A DNA stretch of 64,000 nt from Allacma fusca (lineage: Eukaryota; Arthropoda; Collembola; Symphypleona; Sminthuridae), in contig OX359249.1 in the NCBI GenBank assembly GCA_947179485.1, positions 40,658,250 through 40,722,249 on the forward strand, in the 5' to 3' direction. Every line of letters starts with the position of its first letter. Positions within the stretch are counted from its first letter, which is position 1. The notes beneath the pieces are model-generated. The model was not told the DNA's origin. It made no database searches and saw nothing but the letters and a program-made list of their open reading frames with translations. Positions 1-11,415 of this stretch are shown here, piece by piece. Made by a program: the position numbers and the translations under genes.

Positions 1-1066
1 GATTATTGTTGCCCACTTTGAACACACTCTTATATTCATTTTTCCTACTGTAAATTTATTCTATTTTAAACCTTCCTCAGGGGTTTAGAATTTAGGGTCA
101 AATTGAATTTTGCCTGCTCGATAATGTCCGTACGTATAATACTCTCTCAAGTTTTCAGTTTGAAGTTCAGTACATATGTATTTGTATAGGTGGGAAAAAT
201 TGGTTTGCTGCAAAATTTTCTGTAGAAATAAGAATCATGTTCCGAGCTATTCACCTGTTACTCTTTACACGTGTGCTGTGTCTGCGGAGGCTGGAAGCTG
301 TGAGGGAACTTCACTGCACGGAATGAGAGAACAAAATTGTTGGACTGCGATATGCTGGGATGTGAGTTACCTTCACGAGACTGAGAGTATTTGATTAAGT
401 TGCATTGCGGAAATACAGATGATGTGCCTCACATTGTTATTTTATTTATTGCATTATACGGGGTTCGAATGTAATTGTTGAAAAGCTTGGCTCTCCTGAC
501 CTATGCATCTCGGCACCCCTCTCTCCCCAACACTCCCTTTAGAACTATAGGGGCAAGATGTGGTAAACAAAGCATGTGCTTCATTCACACTTCACTGTTC
601 TTTCTGGAAATGATTATTATTCATTCTGACTCTGGCGATTATAAATGGTAATGCCTTATTCTCGTATTTTACTGGTACAATGTACGATGTAATAATTATT
701 CCGAATATGGATTCCGAATAAAATGGCGCAAGAAAGACTTATTGGGAAAATATACGTTAACAAGTTATATGGAAAAACAGGTATTACTGAGGATTCTCAG
801 GAATGGCAAGTACGTCGGCAAATAAATTAAAGCACAAATGTCACTTCATATTTCCCTAACACTGAATATTCAATCCTAGGTTAGTTCAAATAATTGTACC
901 GCAAATACAAGACTAGCTCACAGATCACTCTAGGTTAAGTACTGTTAAACAGTTATACTTTCTGCCAAATTATTTGACAACACTTTACACTTATTTTTAT
1001 AGGTTTATTCCATCAATTTCTGAATTTATGTTATTGATTTTATTTAAATATTGAAATTCTTGGATT
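1..1066. other. AT-rich non-coding DNA, no gene seen
   Basis: No exon-like open frame bounded by good splice sites, and no tRNA-like or repeat structure, was found. The only open frame above 60 codons (176-394, +) has no recognisable motif and unremarkable composition, and I treat it as chance. A gene end or UTR from outside the window could be present and would not be recognised. Confidence 0.5.
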
Positions 1067-1187
1067 TTATTCTCGAACGACATTCGATCATAACTTCAAT
1101 CGGAACTCTGAAGCTACGATAGTTGGCGAATTAACAACTTACGAAGTCCTAAGTTACGATGTCGTAAATTTTCGAGAATAACCCCCC
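1067..1187. mobile_element. Small imperfect foldback (MITE-like)
   Basis: The ends are inverted copies of each other. The left end reads TTATTCTCGAACGACAT, and the reverse complement of the right end reads TTATTCTCGAA, then six extra bases, then CGACAT. The pairing continues imperfectly inward (CATAACTTC against CGTAACTT). The unit is about 120 bp with no coding capacity. This resembles a short foldback or MITE remnant. No target duplication could be defined, so the family is unknown. Confidence 0.45.
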
Positions 1188-4059
1188 TCGTTTACGAAAA
1201 TATATTTGTCTCACTTCGTTAAATTGTCACAATTGTGTTCGGTGTGTTTTCAAATGGTGGTTAGTCAATTTTCATAGTAATGTACGGATACAGAGCCGCT
1301 TGGGAGCAGAAAATGCATTCCAAGAAAACCCATAAAGGCGTTGTTAAATGTAAACAAAAATAAACCATTTAACAATTTCATTACAAAAATTAAGTTAGCT
1401 TATTAATTCTTCTTTCTAATTACAGAGTTGCAGAATATTCAAAATATAAGACTGAAATTATTTTCAGAAATTAAATATTTTTACCGTGGCTCTTTGCCAT
1501 AAAATCGGAAGGTGGGCCTGAGGTTGCAATTAAATAGATATAATAACCAAAAATAAAACCTGGGGTGCACCCCCGATATATAAATATAAAAACAAACATA
1601 CATGTATAGGTGTATGTGTATATGTGTAGTATGTACGAAATTCATCTAACCCTAGCTAGTTTGGAAAAATAGTTTCTAGAATTTAATTATTTATAAGAGT
1701 TGTCATATCATACACAATATCCATAGGATTTTACAAATTGCAATGTCCAATTTGAGCTAAAACATTCCATTTCATCTAACAGAGCGAATTAACTTGTGTT
1801 CGACAATAAAGTGATATAAATCTATTATAAAAGTTATTGAAAGCAGTATTTTGTGTAACTCTTCCCCCTTGACCCATACCACTAAATGTTAGCATCTCAA
1901 CGCGGATCAGCGATGATTTTAAAATTAGAAATGATAAAAATTAATAAATAACTTTTGTCAATCATGTTGCGAAATAAACCGGAACCACTGTTGCTTAGCA
2001 AAACACATAATTATTGTTAAATGTTGTTCCTCAAAAATCGTCAAGATATTTTTAAATCGACTGCTAAAATACATTACTTGTTCTACATCAGTGAGTCTGC
2101 CCAATTTTCCCTGAAACGAAAATGCTGAGCATTTTCAAATCGCTATAAACTAATTTAAATACAGTCAACATAATAATAATTACTCATGAGGTAACTATAA
2201 ATATTCTTTAGTGAGCATTACCATCAATTAAATGTTTATTCTGAATTATTTTCGGGCTGCGCTTACATCATCCATAAGAAGATCATTGTGATCAATCAAT
2301 ATCCTCGCATTATCTAATTTTGTTTTAACCGCATCTTAGCATGTATTATTACCATCTTCTCTCGTGTTCATAGAAATTTTAATGCTTTTGCGTTGTGGTT
2401 AAATGTATAGTTGCTATTAGCCGTTTAACCAAAATTTCCCAGAGGCTATGAACGTTTATAATTAATTTAAAATGCGGACTAACTACAACGGAACAAAATG
2501 CGAAAACTTTTGATCGCGATAGCTAACCATACCTGCTCACTTACATTTACATTTTACTGGGATTATTTTCCTGATAAGAAGACATCTATTTTCACACTAG
2601 AAGTAAATTTCCTATAGTCAGCGGCAATGTTATTTTCTCAAAAGGCAACTTGTTATTTTACGGATTTTTTTTTATTTTCTAAATTTTTCAGCATTAATTC
2701 TAAATAATATAAAACACGAATATAACGTTGATGCAATACAAACTTTATGGGTTGACAATAAAATTATTTATTTTTGATTGTATCTCCTTCTGACGAATAA
2801 ATATTAAACATGTTTTCAGATGAAATAAATTGAACCAATTATTACTACTACTTGATTTAAAATCAAGTAGAGAGGTTTAGATTCAGACTATGAATTTCAG
2901 AGGCAAATTCAGTTCTGATTGCCTGAAGTATTTCATTGTCAGTATAATTCAGTGTCAAATGTTTCTTCGTGCACAGAACATTAATTTCATGGACTCACCA
3001 AATTTATATGCACATGATTTGTACCCAAAATTTCACTCAATTTAAAAGTAAACATTCAAGAGTTATTAAAATGTTACAGCTGAACATTCTAAACAAGCAA
3101 AAACCAGAATTTTAAATTACATCAATCCTTCAGGGGAATTAATCACTTCAAAAAAAATATTGAAGCAAAAAGCAAGCACGGTGAATTTCATAACATTAGG
3201 AGATGGTAAGGGACATCTCATATGCATACGCAGATAGTCTTTACTTTAAAACAGTAAAAAGAATATCCAATTCCTAACTATAATAAATAAGAAAAACCTC
3301 CCTAGTCCCCACTATACAATAACCAATCATATCTAACAATAAGTCATTAATGGAAAAGGGGCAGTATTTAAAAATAGTAACACACAGAAGACTGAATGTA
3401 GCACCATAGGATAAAATAGAATAAACGAGGCATGCAATTAACATAATTATAGATATGTATATATTAGCAATATAACATATAGATTTTTGAAGTAAATAAA
3501 ACTAGCTTGGACGTAGTAGTAGAGTAAACACTAGCGTATATAGCAGACATTATTAAAAATGGGCGATTTCATTGTTTAGAAGTTAACAAATTCTGGATTT
3601 TTGTTGCCATACTCAGCAAACCATTAGTAATTAAAAGAAGAGATAATTAAAACCACCTATAGGAGTACAACCTGTTTAGTATCACTATAGCTTTTCTTGA
3701 GTAAGACCGAAATAGAAGTACTGGCAGTTTCTATTTATTTAATAGTAGAGTAATTACTATAGTCGAGTACTGAAAGACACTTACTTTACTTTAATAGTAG
3801 AGTAAGTGCCTGTAATTTAATCAAAGTGCCCTACAAAATCCCTATTTGTATTTTTGTAAGCAATGCTTTTAAATTGTTCCTGTTTTGTTCCAAGATTGTC
3901 CCTCAAAACTTTCCCAAGAACCTAAAATTTAAGTGGAATTTGGAACAACATTTGTTTACAAGGAATAATATTCATTAATTGAGGATCAAAATTTATTGTT
4001 ATACGTACATAGAAAGCATTTACATTGAGCGTGTAAAGTTCGGGTTGTTTCAGAACTAA
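1188..4059. other. AT-rich non-coding DNA
   Basis: No gene is supported. There is a GGGGTGCACCCC palindrome near 1563 and an imperfect inverted repeat around 3771-3811, where a stretch with ACTTACTTTACT pairs with AGTAGAGTAAGT. Otherwise the region is AT-rich unique-looking sequence. Confidence 0.5.
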
Positions 4060-4510
4060 AATTAAAACTACCAACCAAATATTCACCACCCAGATATCTG
4101 CCACACAAATATATACAACCTAGTTATCTCCTACCCGCCACCAAGATATCTACCAACACAATAACAACATCCATACATCTTCCCCCAAGTATATATTTAC
4201 ATCACCCAGAAGTCTACCACGCTATCTATTACTCAAATATACATCACCCAAATTATGTACTACCAACCAAATATCAAACACCCAAATTACTACCAACCAA
4301 ATATCAAACATCCAAATTACTACCAACCAAATATCAAACACCCAAATTACTACCAACCAAATATCAAACACCCAAATTACTACCAACCAAATATCAAACA
4401 CCCTAATTACTACCAACCAAATATCAGCCACCCTTACATCTGCCACCCAAATATATATTACTCATATACCGACCACCCAGATATGTGCCAACCAAATATC
4501 GTTTCTCAAG
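4060..4510. repeat. Minisatellite, 30-bp core unit plus degenerate 18-bp-like copies
   Basis: Five nearly identical 30-bp units (starting TACCAACCAAATATCAAACA) run from 4261 to 4410, with a sixth diverged copy to 4440. Degenerate ACCACCCAAATATCTACC-like units extend on both sides. The length is divisible by three, so both strands stay open across the array. The plus strand reads YYQPNIKHPN repeated, and the minus strand reads FDIWLVVIWV repeated. With no splice or start context and two equally open strands, this is a satellite, not a gene. A related array in the opposite orientation lies at 6011-6093. Confidence 0.85.
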
Positions 4511-4523
4511 AAGCAAAATTGTC

Positions 4524-5848
4524 TAAGGGATTGTGCACATATTACGTTTCATTTTTTCGCCCTTTTTGGACCCTACCCTCCCTATCGTCATCCTAACGTC
4601 ATTGTTCCTTGACCCCCCCTCCCCTGTAAACGTCATCAAAGCAAAAACAAAGACAAAAAACAAGTTTAATCCGTAGCATTTTTAGGGCGGCGTCAGCCCA
4701 CTTATAAGATAGTATTATCCGTGATGTCTGGCGATTGAAACAGGTCAGCGTGTTCTTGCGTAAAAAAATAAAATCTGTACTTTCCTCCGAAAATGCTCGA
4801 CCTATTTTGTTCAAAATTGATGAGCTTGTTATTGGTTGAAATCGGTCCACGTGTTCGTACTTAAACAAAATAAACTAAATTTTAATGGAAGGAAAAATAA
4901 TAATTAAGGTAAACGAATGAATACCGGCTGGGAAACTTTAGATCGCGGCCATTTTATTTTGGTTTTTCCTTCTCGGACAAAAGCGAAGTTGCAATTATTA
5001 CTGTTTTTGAAAAGAGCCTATTATTATAAAATTAATAGTAAGTAATATTTGCAAATTCGCTATATATCGAGTCAGCCACATTTACAATAACTTCCGTCGG
5101 TGTTTCCTACAAATACTCCGCTTCACATGCTGTGGAAAATTGCATTTGATTACTTTGAACACCTGATTCAATGCTTTTCGAGATTCTTTCTAACGAATTT
5201 CTATGAGCAGCTCTTTTGTGGGATTCATATGCAATGTTGATAACAAAATAGTAATCCAAACCCACGCATGGTGGGTTTGAATTTCAAGGTTGCCTTGAAT
5301 GCTGGGGCAATAGTAGACAGGGGATAATTTCCAGACATTTAGCACGACATTTGGCAACAAACCGCCAAAGTAGGCAGATGAATCGTCCGGGTTTTCAAAT
5401 ACGAACTCCAGAAAAATCCTGCTTAAAGAGCACCGGAATCTGGAGAAACTTCGATATTAAATATTTGTCCAAGTTGCATCGCCAAGGGCGACAGCAACTG
5501 AGATCATGAGAACAAACTATTTGCAAAACTGAAATTGATGGACGTGATTTTGTAGCCATTCTTGAGTAAGCCATGAGTTTTTGGAATGCTCATGGTTGTC
5601 TGACATTTGGACTAATGTACGGCTTGCGTATGTTTATAAAATGTATCAGTGGTCTTTCACCAATAAACGTTTGTTACTAAAAACACTAGTCTAACGATTA
5701 TCCGGGTTTATTCGTTAAATTTTTTTGAGAATCGGTGAAACGTCATCAGCAAGATTACCCCCACCCCCCCTTGGTATACTCAAAATCATCAGCTTCAAGA
5801 CCCCCTCCCTCCCCCAAAAATGAAACGTAATATGTGCACACTCCCTAA
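4524..5848. mobile_element. Non-autonomous PIF/Harbinger-like DNA transposon with TAA duplication
   Basis: Inverted termini of 30 bp lie at 4527-4556 and 5816-5845 and differ at one position. The left end starts GGGATTGTGCACATATTACG and the right end, reverse complemented, starts GGGAGTGTGCACATATTACG. Both are flanked by TAA (4524-4526 and 5846-5848). A 3-bp TWA duplication together with GGG-starting termini is the usual signature of PIF/Harbinger elements. The 1.32-kb body has no long ORF, so it must have been mobilised in trans. A 9-bp-arm palindrome (CAAACCCAC / GTGGGTTTG) sits at 5257-5279, and two diverged copies of a segment like TTGAAACAGGTCAGCGTGTT lie near 4735 and 4837. Family assignment is inferred from termini only. 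Confidence 0.75.
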
Positions 5849-6010
5849 GTGCTGTACAAAAGCATGCGTTTGTCACGTAGACCATTTTGCCTCTTCAGCA
5901 ACGATATATACCACCAAGTCTACCATCTAAGTAACCTCCTCCTGAATATCACTACTCAGAGTTCCCAGTGGCTTTTGGGTGGTAGATACTTGTACATGGT
6001 AATAATAGAT

Positions 6011-6093
6011 TGGTGGTAGATATTTGATTGGTGGTAGATATTTGATTGGTGGTAGATATTTGATTGGTGGTAGATATTTGATTGGTATATATT
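6011..6093. repeat. 18-bp tandem repeat (about 4.5 copies)
   Basis: The unit TGGTGGTAGATATTTGAT is repeated at 6011, 6029, 6047 and 6065, then decays. Diverged GGTGGTA/GGGTGGTAC units continue to about 6200. The reverse complement (ATCAAATATCTACCACCA) clearly belongs to the same sequence family as the 4060-4510 array. The two arrays therefore face each other across the PIF-like element. Confidence 0.85.
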
Positions 6094-6330
6094 TCGGCGT
6101 ACATATTTGGGTGGTACTTGGACGATAGACATTGGGTAGGTACTTTGGCTGACAATGTTTGGATGGTAGACACTTGAGTACAGTACACAGATGGTAGAAA
6201 GTTGGGTGATAGGATGATGAGTGTTAGATGAAATACAGCATTAAAAAAGTCACATTTAGCCCTATTTAGCAATTCATTCCAGGAACAAAACGCATTGGAA
6301 CAAATTATTATTCTTCTGCCGGAACATGAG

Positions 6331-6378
6331 CAATAATTTTACTTTTTAGAACAATATCCATAAAAAGTAAAATTATTG
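6331..6378. repeat. Perfect 18-bp-stem hairpin
   Basis: CAATAATTTTACTTTTTA (6331-6348) is followed by a 12-nt spacer and its exact reverse complement TAAAAAGTAAAATTATTG (6361-6378). Pairing extends outward, imperfectly, into GGAACATGAG / TTCTTGTTCC for another 10 bp. This could be a foldback element or a cruciform-prone site. No transcription evidence is visible. Confidence 0.8.
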
Positions 6379-7264
6379 TTCTTGTTCCAGAGCAAACACA
6401 ACGGAACAACAATAGGCATTAGTTGTAAGGAAAGGAGCGTGAGCGTGAGGAGAATTCACGAAACGAACGTTCCTCACAAATGCATTTCATAGAGTAAAGA
6501 ATTGGGTTGAGGTAAGTAAGTGAAGCGGAGGCCGCCGAGTTTAAAATCCACAGTGGAAAGTGCGTCCTGTTTTGCGTTGTGCGAAAATTTAATTACATTG
6601 GAACAAACACACTTGTCTGTGTCTGTGTACTTCATACGACAATAATTATCTAAACTAACTGACAGTTTTTGAAAATACCGTTTGTTTTTTAAACAAATCT
6701 GCTACTAAAGCATTTCAATTGTCACTTGTCACTGCTCTCATCAGCGTATTGGATTTGCAAAAGTAGGTTCCTAAAAATACAACTGTCAGAGTAAGGTATT
6801 TCAGTGTTTAGTAGGAAATTATGACTTCATGGAAACAAGTTACTTCCCTCATGAAAACAAAAATACTCGAACGTCTCGACCTTGTAGTATACAAATTTTA
6901 GAATGCTTGCAGCCAATAGCGTTCCTTTGCTGAAGAGAAATATTCGTAACATAAAAGGGGTTCAGTAGTCCCTAAAGTAAGTAATCACTTGTGCATAAAC
7001 TCCTAGTTTCTTTACAACCTCCAATTAACTGTATACCTGTAGGATCAATCAGAATTTTTTCTTTAATAGCATGATTACGTGTTCACCTGTACGCTTTTGA
7101 TATACAACTTCACAGTAGTCTGATTGTGCAATAATGGAAGAAAAAGAGGACACAGCCAAATTGTTCCTTGTAACTAACCACACTTGAGCGAGTTAGTGAA
7201 AGTTGGTTTTTGCTGAGATTCAACTTATTTCAATTAAATTAGGGGACGAAGAAGTACCACCTGT
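6379..7264. other. Upstream region of the secreted-protein gene
   Basis: This stretch holds no recognised coding exon. It probably contains the promoter and 5' UTR of the gene starting at 7265. A short upstream ATG frame of 17 codons (7134-7187) ends before that gene. No convincing TATA box was identified. Confidence 0.4.
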
Positions 7265-8612
7265 ATGAATCGTAAAATGAAGATCATCATATTCCTCTCA
7301 TTATCCTTCATAATAATTGGAATCACCACAGCGTGTTTGTTTCATAATCCGACAATATTCAAGTATCCACTTCATGCTTCCTGCAACGTTACCTGGTGAG
7401 CTTATAAATTATCATTTTTAGTACATTTTATTTTCCGGTGAGTGTGTAGTATTTCGAGGATTTGGTGTATCCTAATAATCTTCTAAAACCCTTATTTTCT
7501 AGGACTTTTAAATCAAAGTGCAATGATGTGGCCAGCAAGCTTGTTAATCAGATCAGTGTGTGGAAAACAAATGAGACTTGCGGAACGGGACAAAAATGTT
7601 TGTACGGGGTAAGTTGCTTTTCTTTACTTTAGTCACTGTCATTTTCCCCCGTAGCAAAAATCCAAGTTTGGTTGCTACTGTTTTAAAGGGGTAGTAGTAG
7701 TAGTAAAATAAACTTGTTATAATTAATATAATTTGTTCAATTGTATTGTATTGAGAGGGATTTTTCTGAAGTATTTATTCCAATATTTTTAAACAGCTGG
7801 ATTCCTTGAATGGAAATACATTAAAAGCAACGCATACAACACCTGTGAAACGATATGTGGATGATTTAACGTTCTCTTTCTACCCTAATACAGCGACGAG
7901 TGGTTGCAATGTTGTGGTAAACTTACAATTATTAGTCGTTTAGTCAAGAATTAGTCGTACATTTTGAAATAGAATATTTTATAAAAAATAAAACGGCCTG
8001 GAATAAAACTAGACATATTACCCGTATTACACAAATATTATACTAGCGTAATAGGTACTATAATAATTATCATGCGATTCCATTTATACGGTAAGTGGAC
8101 CGTTTAACACTAATTCACTAGAATATAACCTACTGACAGGACTGATCCTGAGTTATGAGATTAATTCAATTTTCCTGTAGGTAGTTAGTAACTCTGTGGC
8201 TGCTACCTTCAACACCAATATCTTTATATGTTAATAATAGGTAAATACAGTGCTAGTGTTGTTTATATTTCATGGACAATAGCTCAAGTATCAAAAAATC
8301 AATTATCAATTATATGTGGCTTGCAATTGTGAACCCGGGTTTGATGTCATTACATAAGTTGCCAGCCTTATCGAAAATAAGAAAACTTTCTGATTTGTAT
8401 GTGGACATAACTTATAACAATTGTGTTTGTACAAACCATAGGGTCATTCCGAATCCCGTGTATGGTATGCGATTCTCGACTATGGAACGAATTATTGCAA
8501 CCTACATAATCTAGTTGACGGTGCCGGATTGCAGTCAGATGAGCTGTACAGCGAATTGACAAGAGATGAAATATGTACTCAGTATACAAGCTCCAATTGT
8601 GAAAAATACTAA
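7265..8612 (+). CDS. Secreted cysteine-rich protein, four exons
   Basis: Exons: 7265-7395, 7503-7608, 7797-7916, 8442-8612. All introns are GT-AG and phases are consistent (2, 0, 0). Two in-frame ATGs exist, at 7265 and 7277, giving 175 or 171 residues. The N-terminus (MKIIIFLSLSFIIIGITTA) is a clear signal peptide. The mature part has nine cysteines and N-glycosylation sites (NVT, NET). The last exon carries the best-conserved-looking block, WYAILDYGTNYCNLHNL, then a C-terminal CTQYTSSNCEKY with paired cysteines. I recall similar uncharacterised secreted proteins in arthropods, but function is unknown. An extracellular disulfide-bonded protein is inferred. The gene is convergent with the GNAT gene; the two stop codons are only about 190 bp apart. 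Confidence 0.85.
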
Positions 8613-8652
8613 ATCCACTCCTTTGAATTTTCATGCTGTGTTTTTGTGATAG

Positions 8653-8658
8653 AATAAA
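8653..8658 (+). terminator. Polyadenylation signal AATAAA of the secreted-protein gene
   Basis: AATAAA lies 41 bp after the stop codon at 8610-8612, a normal distance for a short 3' UTR. Confidence 0.7.
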
Positions 8659-8707
8659 GTCACGTGTAAGCGTCGTTAGCATTCACTTTCTACATATTTT
8701 GAACATT

Positions 8708-8713
8708 TTATTT
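8708..8713 (-). terminator. Probable polyadenylation signal of the GNAT gene
   Basis: TTTATT on the plus strand reads AATAAA on the minus strand, about 85 bp beyond the GNAT stop codon. A second AATAAA overlaps the stop codon itself (8798-8803) and would be too early. The 3' ends of the two convergent genes therefore lie within about 50 bp of each other. Confidence 0.5.
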
Positions 8714-8798
8714 GGGTTTCCAAGTATAGAGTATTACATAATTTGAGGCAGTCTGGATGACATTTACCTGATTGCATTTAAATCCCCACAGTATCAGT

Positions 8799-9451
8799 TT
8801 ATTTCAACTCCTTCTTTAGCACGCACAACTTCATATCTTTGTCCTTTGGGATACCACTACCTGTAGTCCCTATAACAAACAGTTCCACCTCACCAGTTTC
8901 CTGGAAATTCCGCCTTTTGTAATAATCGACGAGTGTGGTACGTCCAGCAATGACAGTAATTTTAATTGCAGAGCATCCCCTATTTTTAGCCCAGTCTTCG
9001 CTAGCTTGAATAAGACGGGATCCGACACCGCGGGCTTGACTGTTCGGCAAAACTGACAGCATTGACATTTGAGCTACATTCCCCTGTTGCTCCAAGCGAA
9101 CACATCCCTGAATCTTTCCTTCTTCTTCTAGTTTCAAAACTGATACGGTATCTGAAGTTTCAAGTTCTTTCGAATGGTCCAGATTTATTCGAGATCCTTC
9201 CACAAAATCGATCTCATTTGTCCAGCCGCGACTTTGTTTTTCAATAGATGAATCATTTTGAGATTCTATGCCTCTGTATGCTGCGTTAATTAAATCTGCT
9301 AGTATAGGCAAGTCTGCCTCAGTTATGGGTAGTATAGCCGTTGTAGTATTGTTAGCCTTGGACCTGTAATAAAAACATGAGAATTTTTAAAAAAAAGTTA
9401 CTTAAAATAACTAACCCCAATTGTAATCACAGTAAAAATTCTGCCTTACAT
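8799..9451 (-). CDS. GNAT-family N-acetyltransferase, start codon split by intron
   Basis: Coding exon 9363-8799 on the minus strand encodes a Gcn5-related N-acetyltransferase. It has an N-terminal INAAYRG motif, typical of one group of GNATs. The acetyl-CoA loop QARGVGSRL is at about residues 110-118 and fits the family signature Q/R-x-x-G-x-G/A. A following helix/strand holds WAKNRGCSAIKITV, and YYKRRNFQETGE lies near the C-terminus. The acceptor is TTATTACAG at 9364, and the frame is open back to it without an ATG. The upstream donor (AAAAT/GTAAGG, exon end 9450) supplies AT, so splicing creates ATG-TCC-AAG and a 188-residue protein with A at -3. No in-frame ATG is present in the upstream exon before a stop. 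The substrate is unknown. An undetected further exon is possible. Confidence 0.8.
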
Positions 9452-10541
9452 TTTCAGTTGTAAACTTGAAGTCAGGTCAGTTGTACTAGGCAGATTTGTA
9501 AGTAGTTGTACTGACTGTGACCGTCAGACAGCTAATGACGAATCAGAGAGCCAGTTCTTTATGAACAAGCCTGATTATCAACTGTACGCTCTTCGAATAT
9601 TGGAAATGCAATTTATGATAAGATTTAACAAGTCTGAGTACTTAATTTGTGATAATGTTGCGAATGGATTTCGTTATCCTTCAGTTCACTAACTAAGGAA
9701 GGATATAGGATGCTCGAAGCGTGCATGATGGTTTGCCTCATTTAGCTGGGATTGAAACGACCTTCGCCCATATGTATACATACACCTACATCAAATGCCT
9801 TTGCAAATTTTTTTTTACAAGTTTGTCCCCACCTTACGAAAGTTAACGTCTGTAGGTACATTGTATCCCTTCATCTTCCAGTATGTTAAAAATAAAATAA
9901 TATTATTTATATATTTATCGAAATTGTAAACTATTGCAAAGTAGTATTGGAAATAGTAACTTGGTAACAGTTTTCAATTCGAATTCAGCGTCCAGTTATT
10001 TTTTTTGCTACGTAATTTCGTTATTTATTCAAGTCAATTACGACCTTAGATTGATTCCAAACAATGTTTGCGAGTGAAACTGCTTTAGGAAATCACATAT
10101 AAATACTTAATTTATCGTGCTTCGTTAATTTGGGCACATCATTGGTGTGAAGACGGAGAACACATAACGCCAAAAGAATATGAAGGTAGAGGGTAAAAAA
10201 TTAAATACGGGGAATATTTTAGAAAATGGGGAAAAATAACCTGTCCTTGTCTTATCCTATGGAAAAATATGTGTACGAACTTTATGCCCCAATTTTTTCA
10301 AATTTCCTCCTGTTGAATTTAGGAACCTGGTAGGGGCCTGGTAAAGTTTTCCTTCGGGAATTATCATCTGTATTAAAATTAAAATGGTTATATATCAAGT
10401 ACTATGTACGAAATACGACTCTTAATTGTGCTCAATTTTAAAAATGTGGCTGCATTACTTCCTACACTGTATTAAATATGTATAACAGAGAGCTTACACA
10501 TAAAGTGTTTGTTTATTAAATATATGAAATCATAAAGATAG
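9452..10541. other. Intergenic: GNAT 5' UTR/promoter and AT-rich DNA
   Basis: The first about 90 bp are likely the 5' UTR of the minus-strand GNAT transcript. The rest shows no gene, repeat or clear regulatory motif. Confidence 0.45.
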
Positions 10542-10865
10542 GATAGCATTAGGCATGAGCGGAACGATATAACGATACGATATATCGGTCAATATCGTAC
10601 ATTTTTAAGCAACGATATGTCACGATATTTCTCGCAATTTTAAAGCGATATATCGGTTAATTTTAATATCGTACATAGGAAGTTTAATTTTCAAAAATGC
10701 CACCCTGTATCCCTTTTACTACTTGTTTTTTAAGTAAAGCTATTAAGTAATGTGAAACGTTACAAATATCATTGAAAAAGTCTGGGCAAAACGGATAAAA
10801 CTCGAGCGGGGGTGGACAAAGTTCTAAACTGCCAAGTAACCAGTTTTTGACCGAAATGCCAACTG

Positions 10866-11415
10866 TGTCCCAGTTGGTCAACTGCCCCGGCGGAGACAAA
10901 TCCCTAAATTTTTGTCAACTACCTAGGCGGAGAAAAATCTCAAAATTTTTGTCAATTTTTTTGATTTTGTCAACTACCTAGGCGGAGAAAAATCCAAAAA
11001 TTGTTGTCAATTTTTCTGATTTTGTCAACTACCTAGGCGGAGAAAAATCCCAAAATTTTTGTCAACTTTTATGATTTTGTCAACTACCTAGGCGGAGAAA
11101 AATCCAAATTTTTTTTTCAATTTTTCTGATTTTGTCAACTACCTATGCGGAGAAAAATCCGAAAAATTTTGTCAATTTTTTTGATTTTGTCAACTACCTA
11201 GGCGGACAAAAATCCAAAAAATTTTGTCAAATTTCTTGATTTTGTCAACTACCTAGGCGGAGAAAAATCCGAAAATTTTTGTCAATTTTTTGGATTTTGT
11301 CAACTACCTAGGCAGAGAAAAATCCAAAAAATTTTGTAAATTTTTTTGATTTTGTCAACTACCTATGCGGAGAAAAATCCGAAAAATTTTGTCAATTTTT
11401 TTGATTTTGTCAACT
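10866..11415. repeat. 55-bp tandem repeat inside the hAT element
   Basis: ACCTAGGCGGAGAAAAATCC recurs every 55 bp (10921, 10976, 11031, 11086, 11141, 11196, 11251, 11306, 11361) with small differences, about nine to ten copies. The second half of each unit is TTTTGTCAA-rich. Confidence 0.9.

Noticed and set aside
460-480. GGGGTTCGAATG resembling a tRNA T-arm
   Set aside because: No acceptor, D-arm or anticodon arm could be folded around it.
4222-4596. Open frames with decapeptide repeats on both strands
   Set aside because: Fully explained by a 30-bp tandem repeat; no start, splice or signal features.
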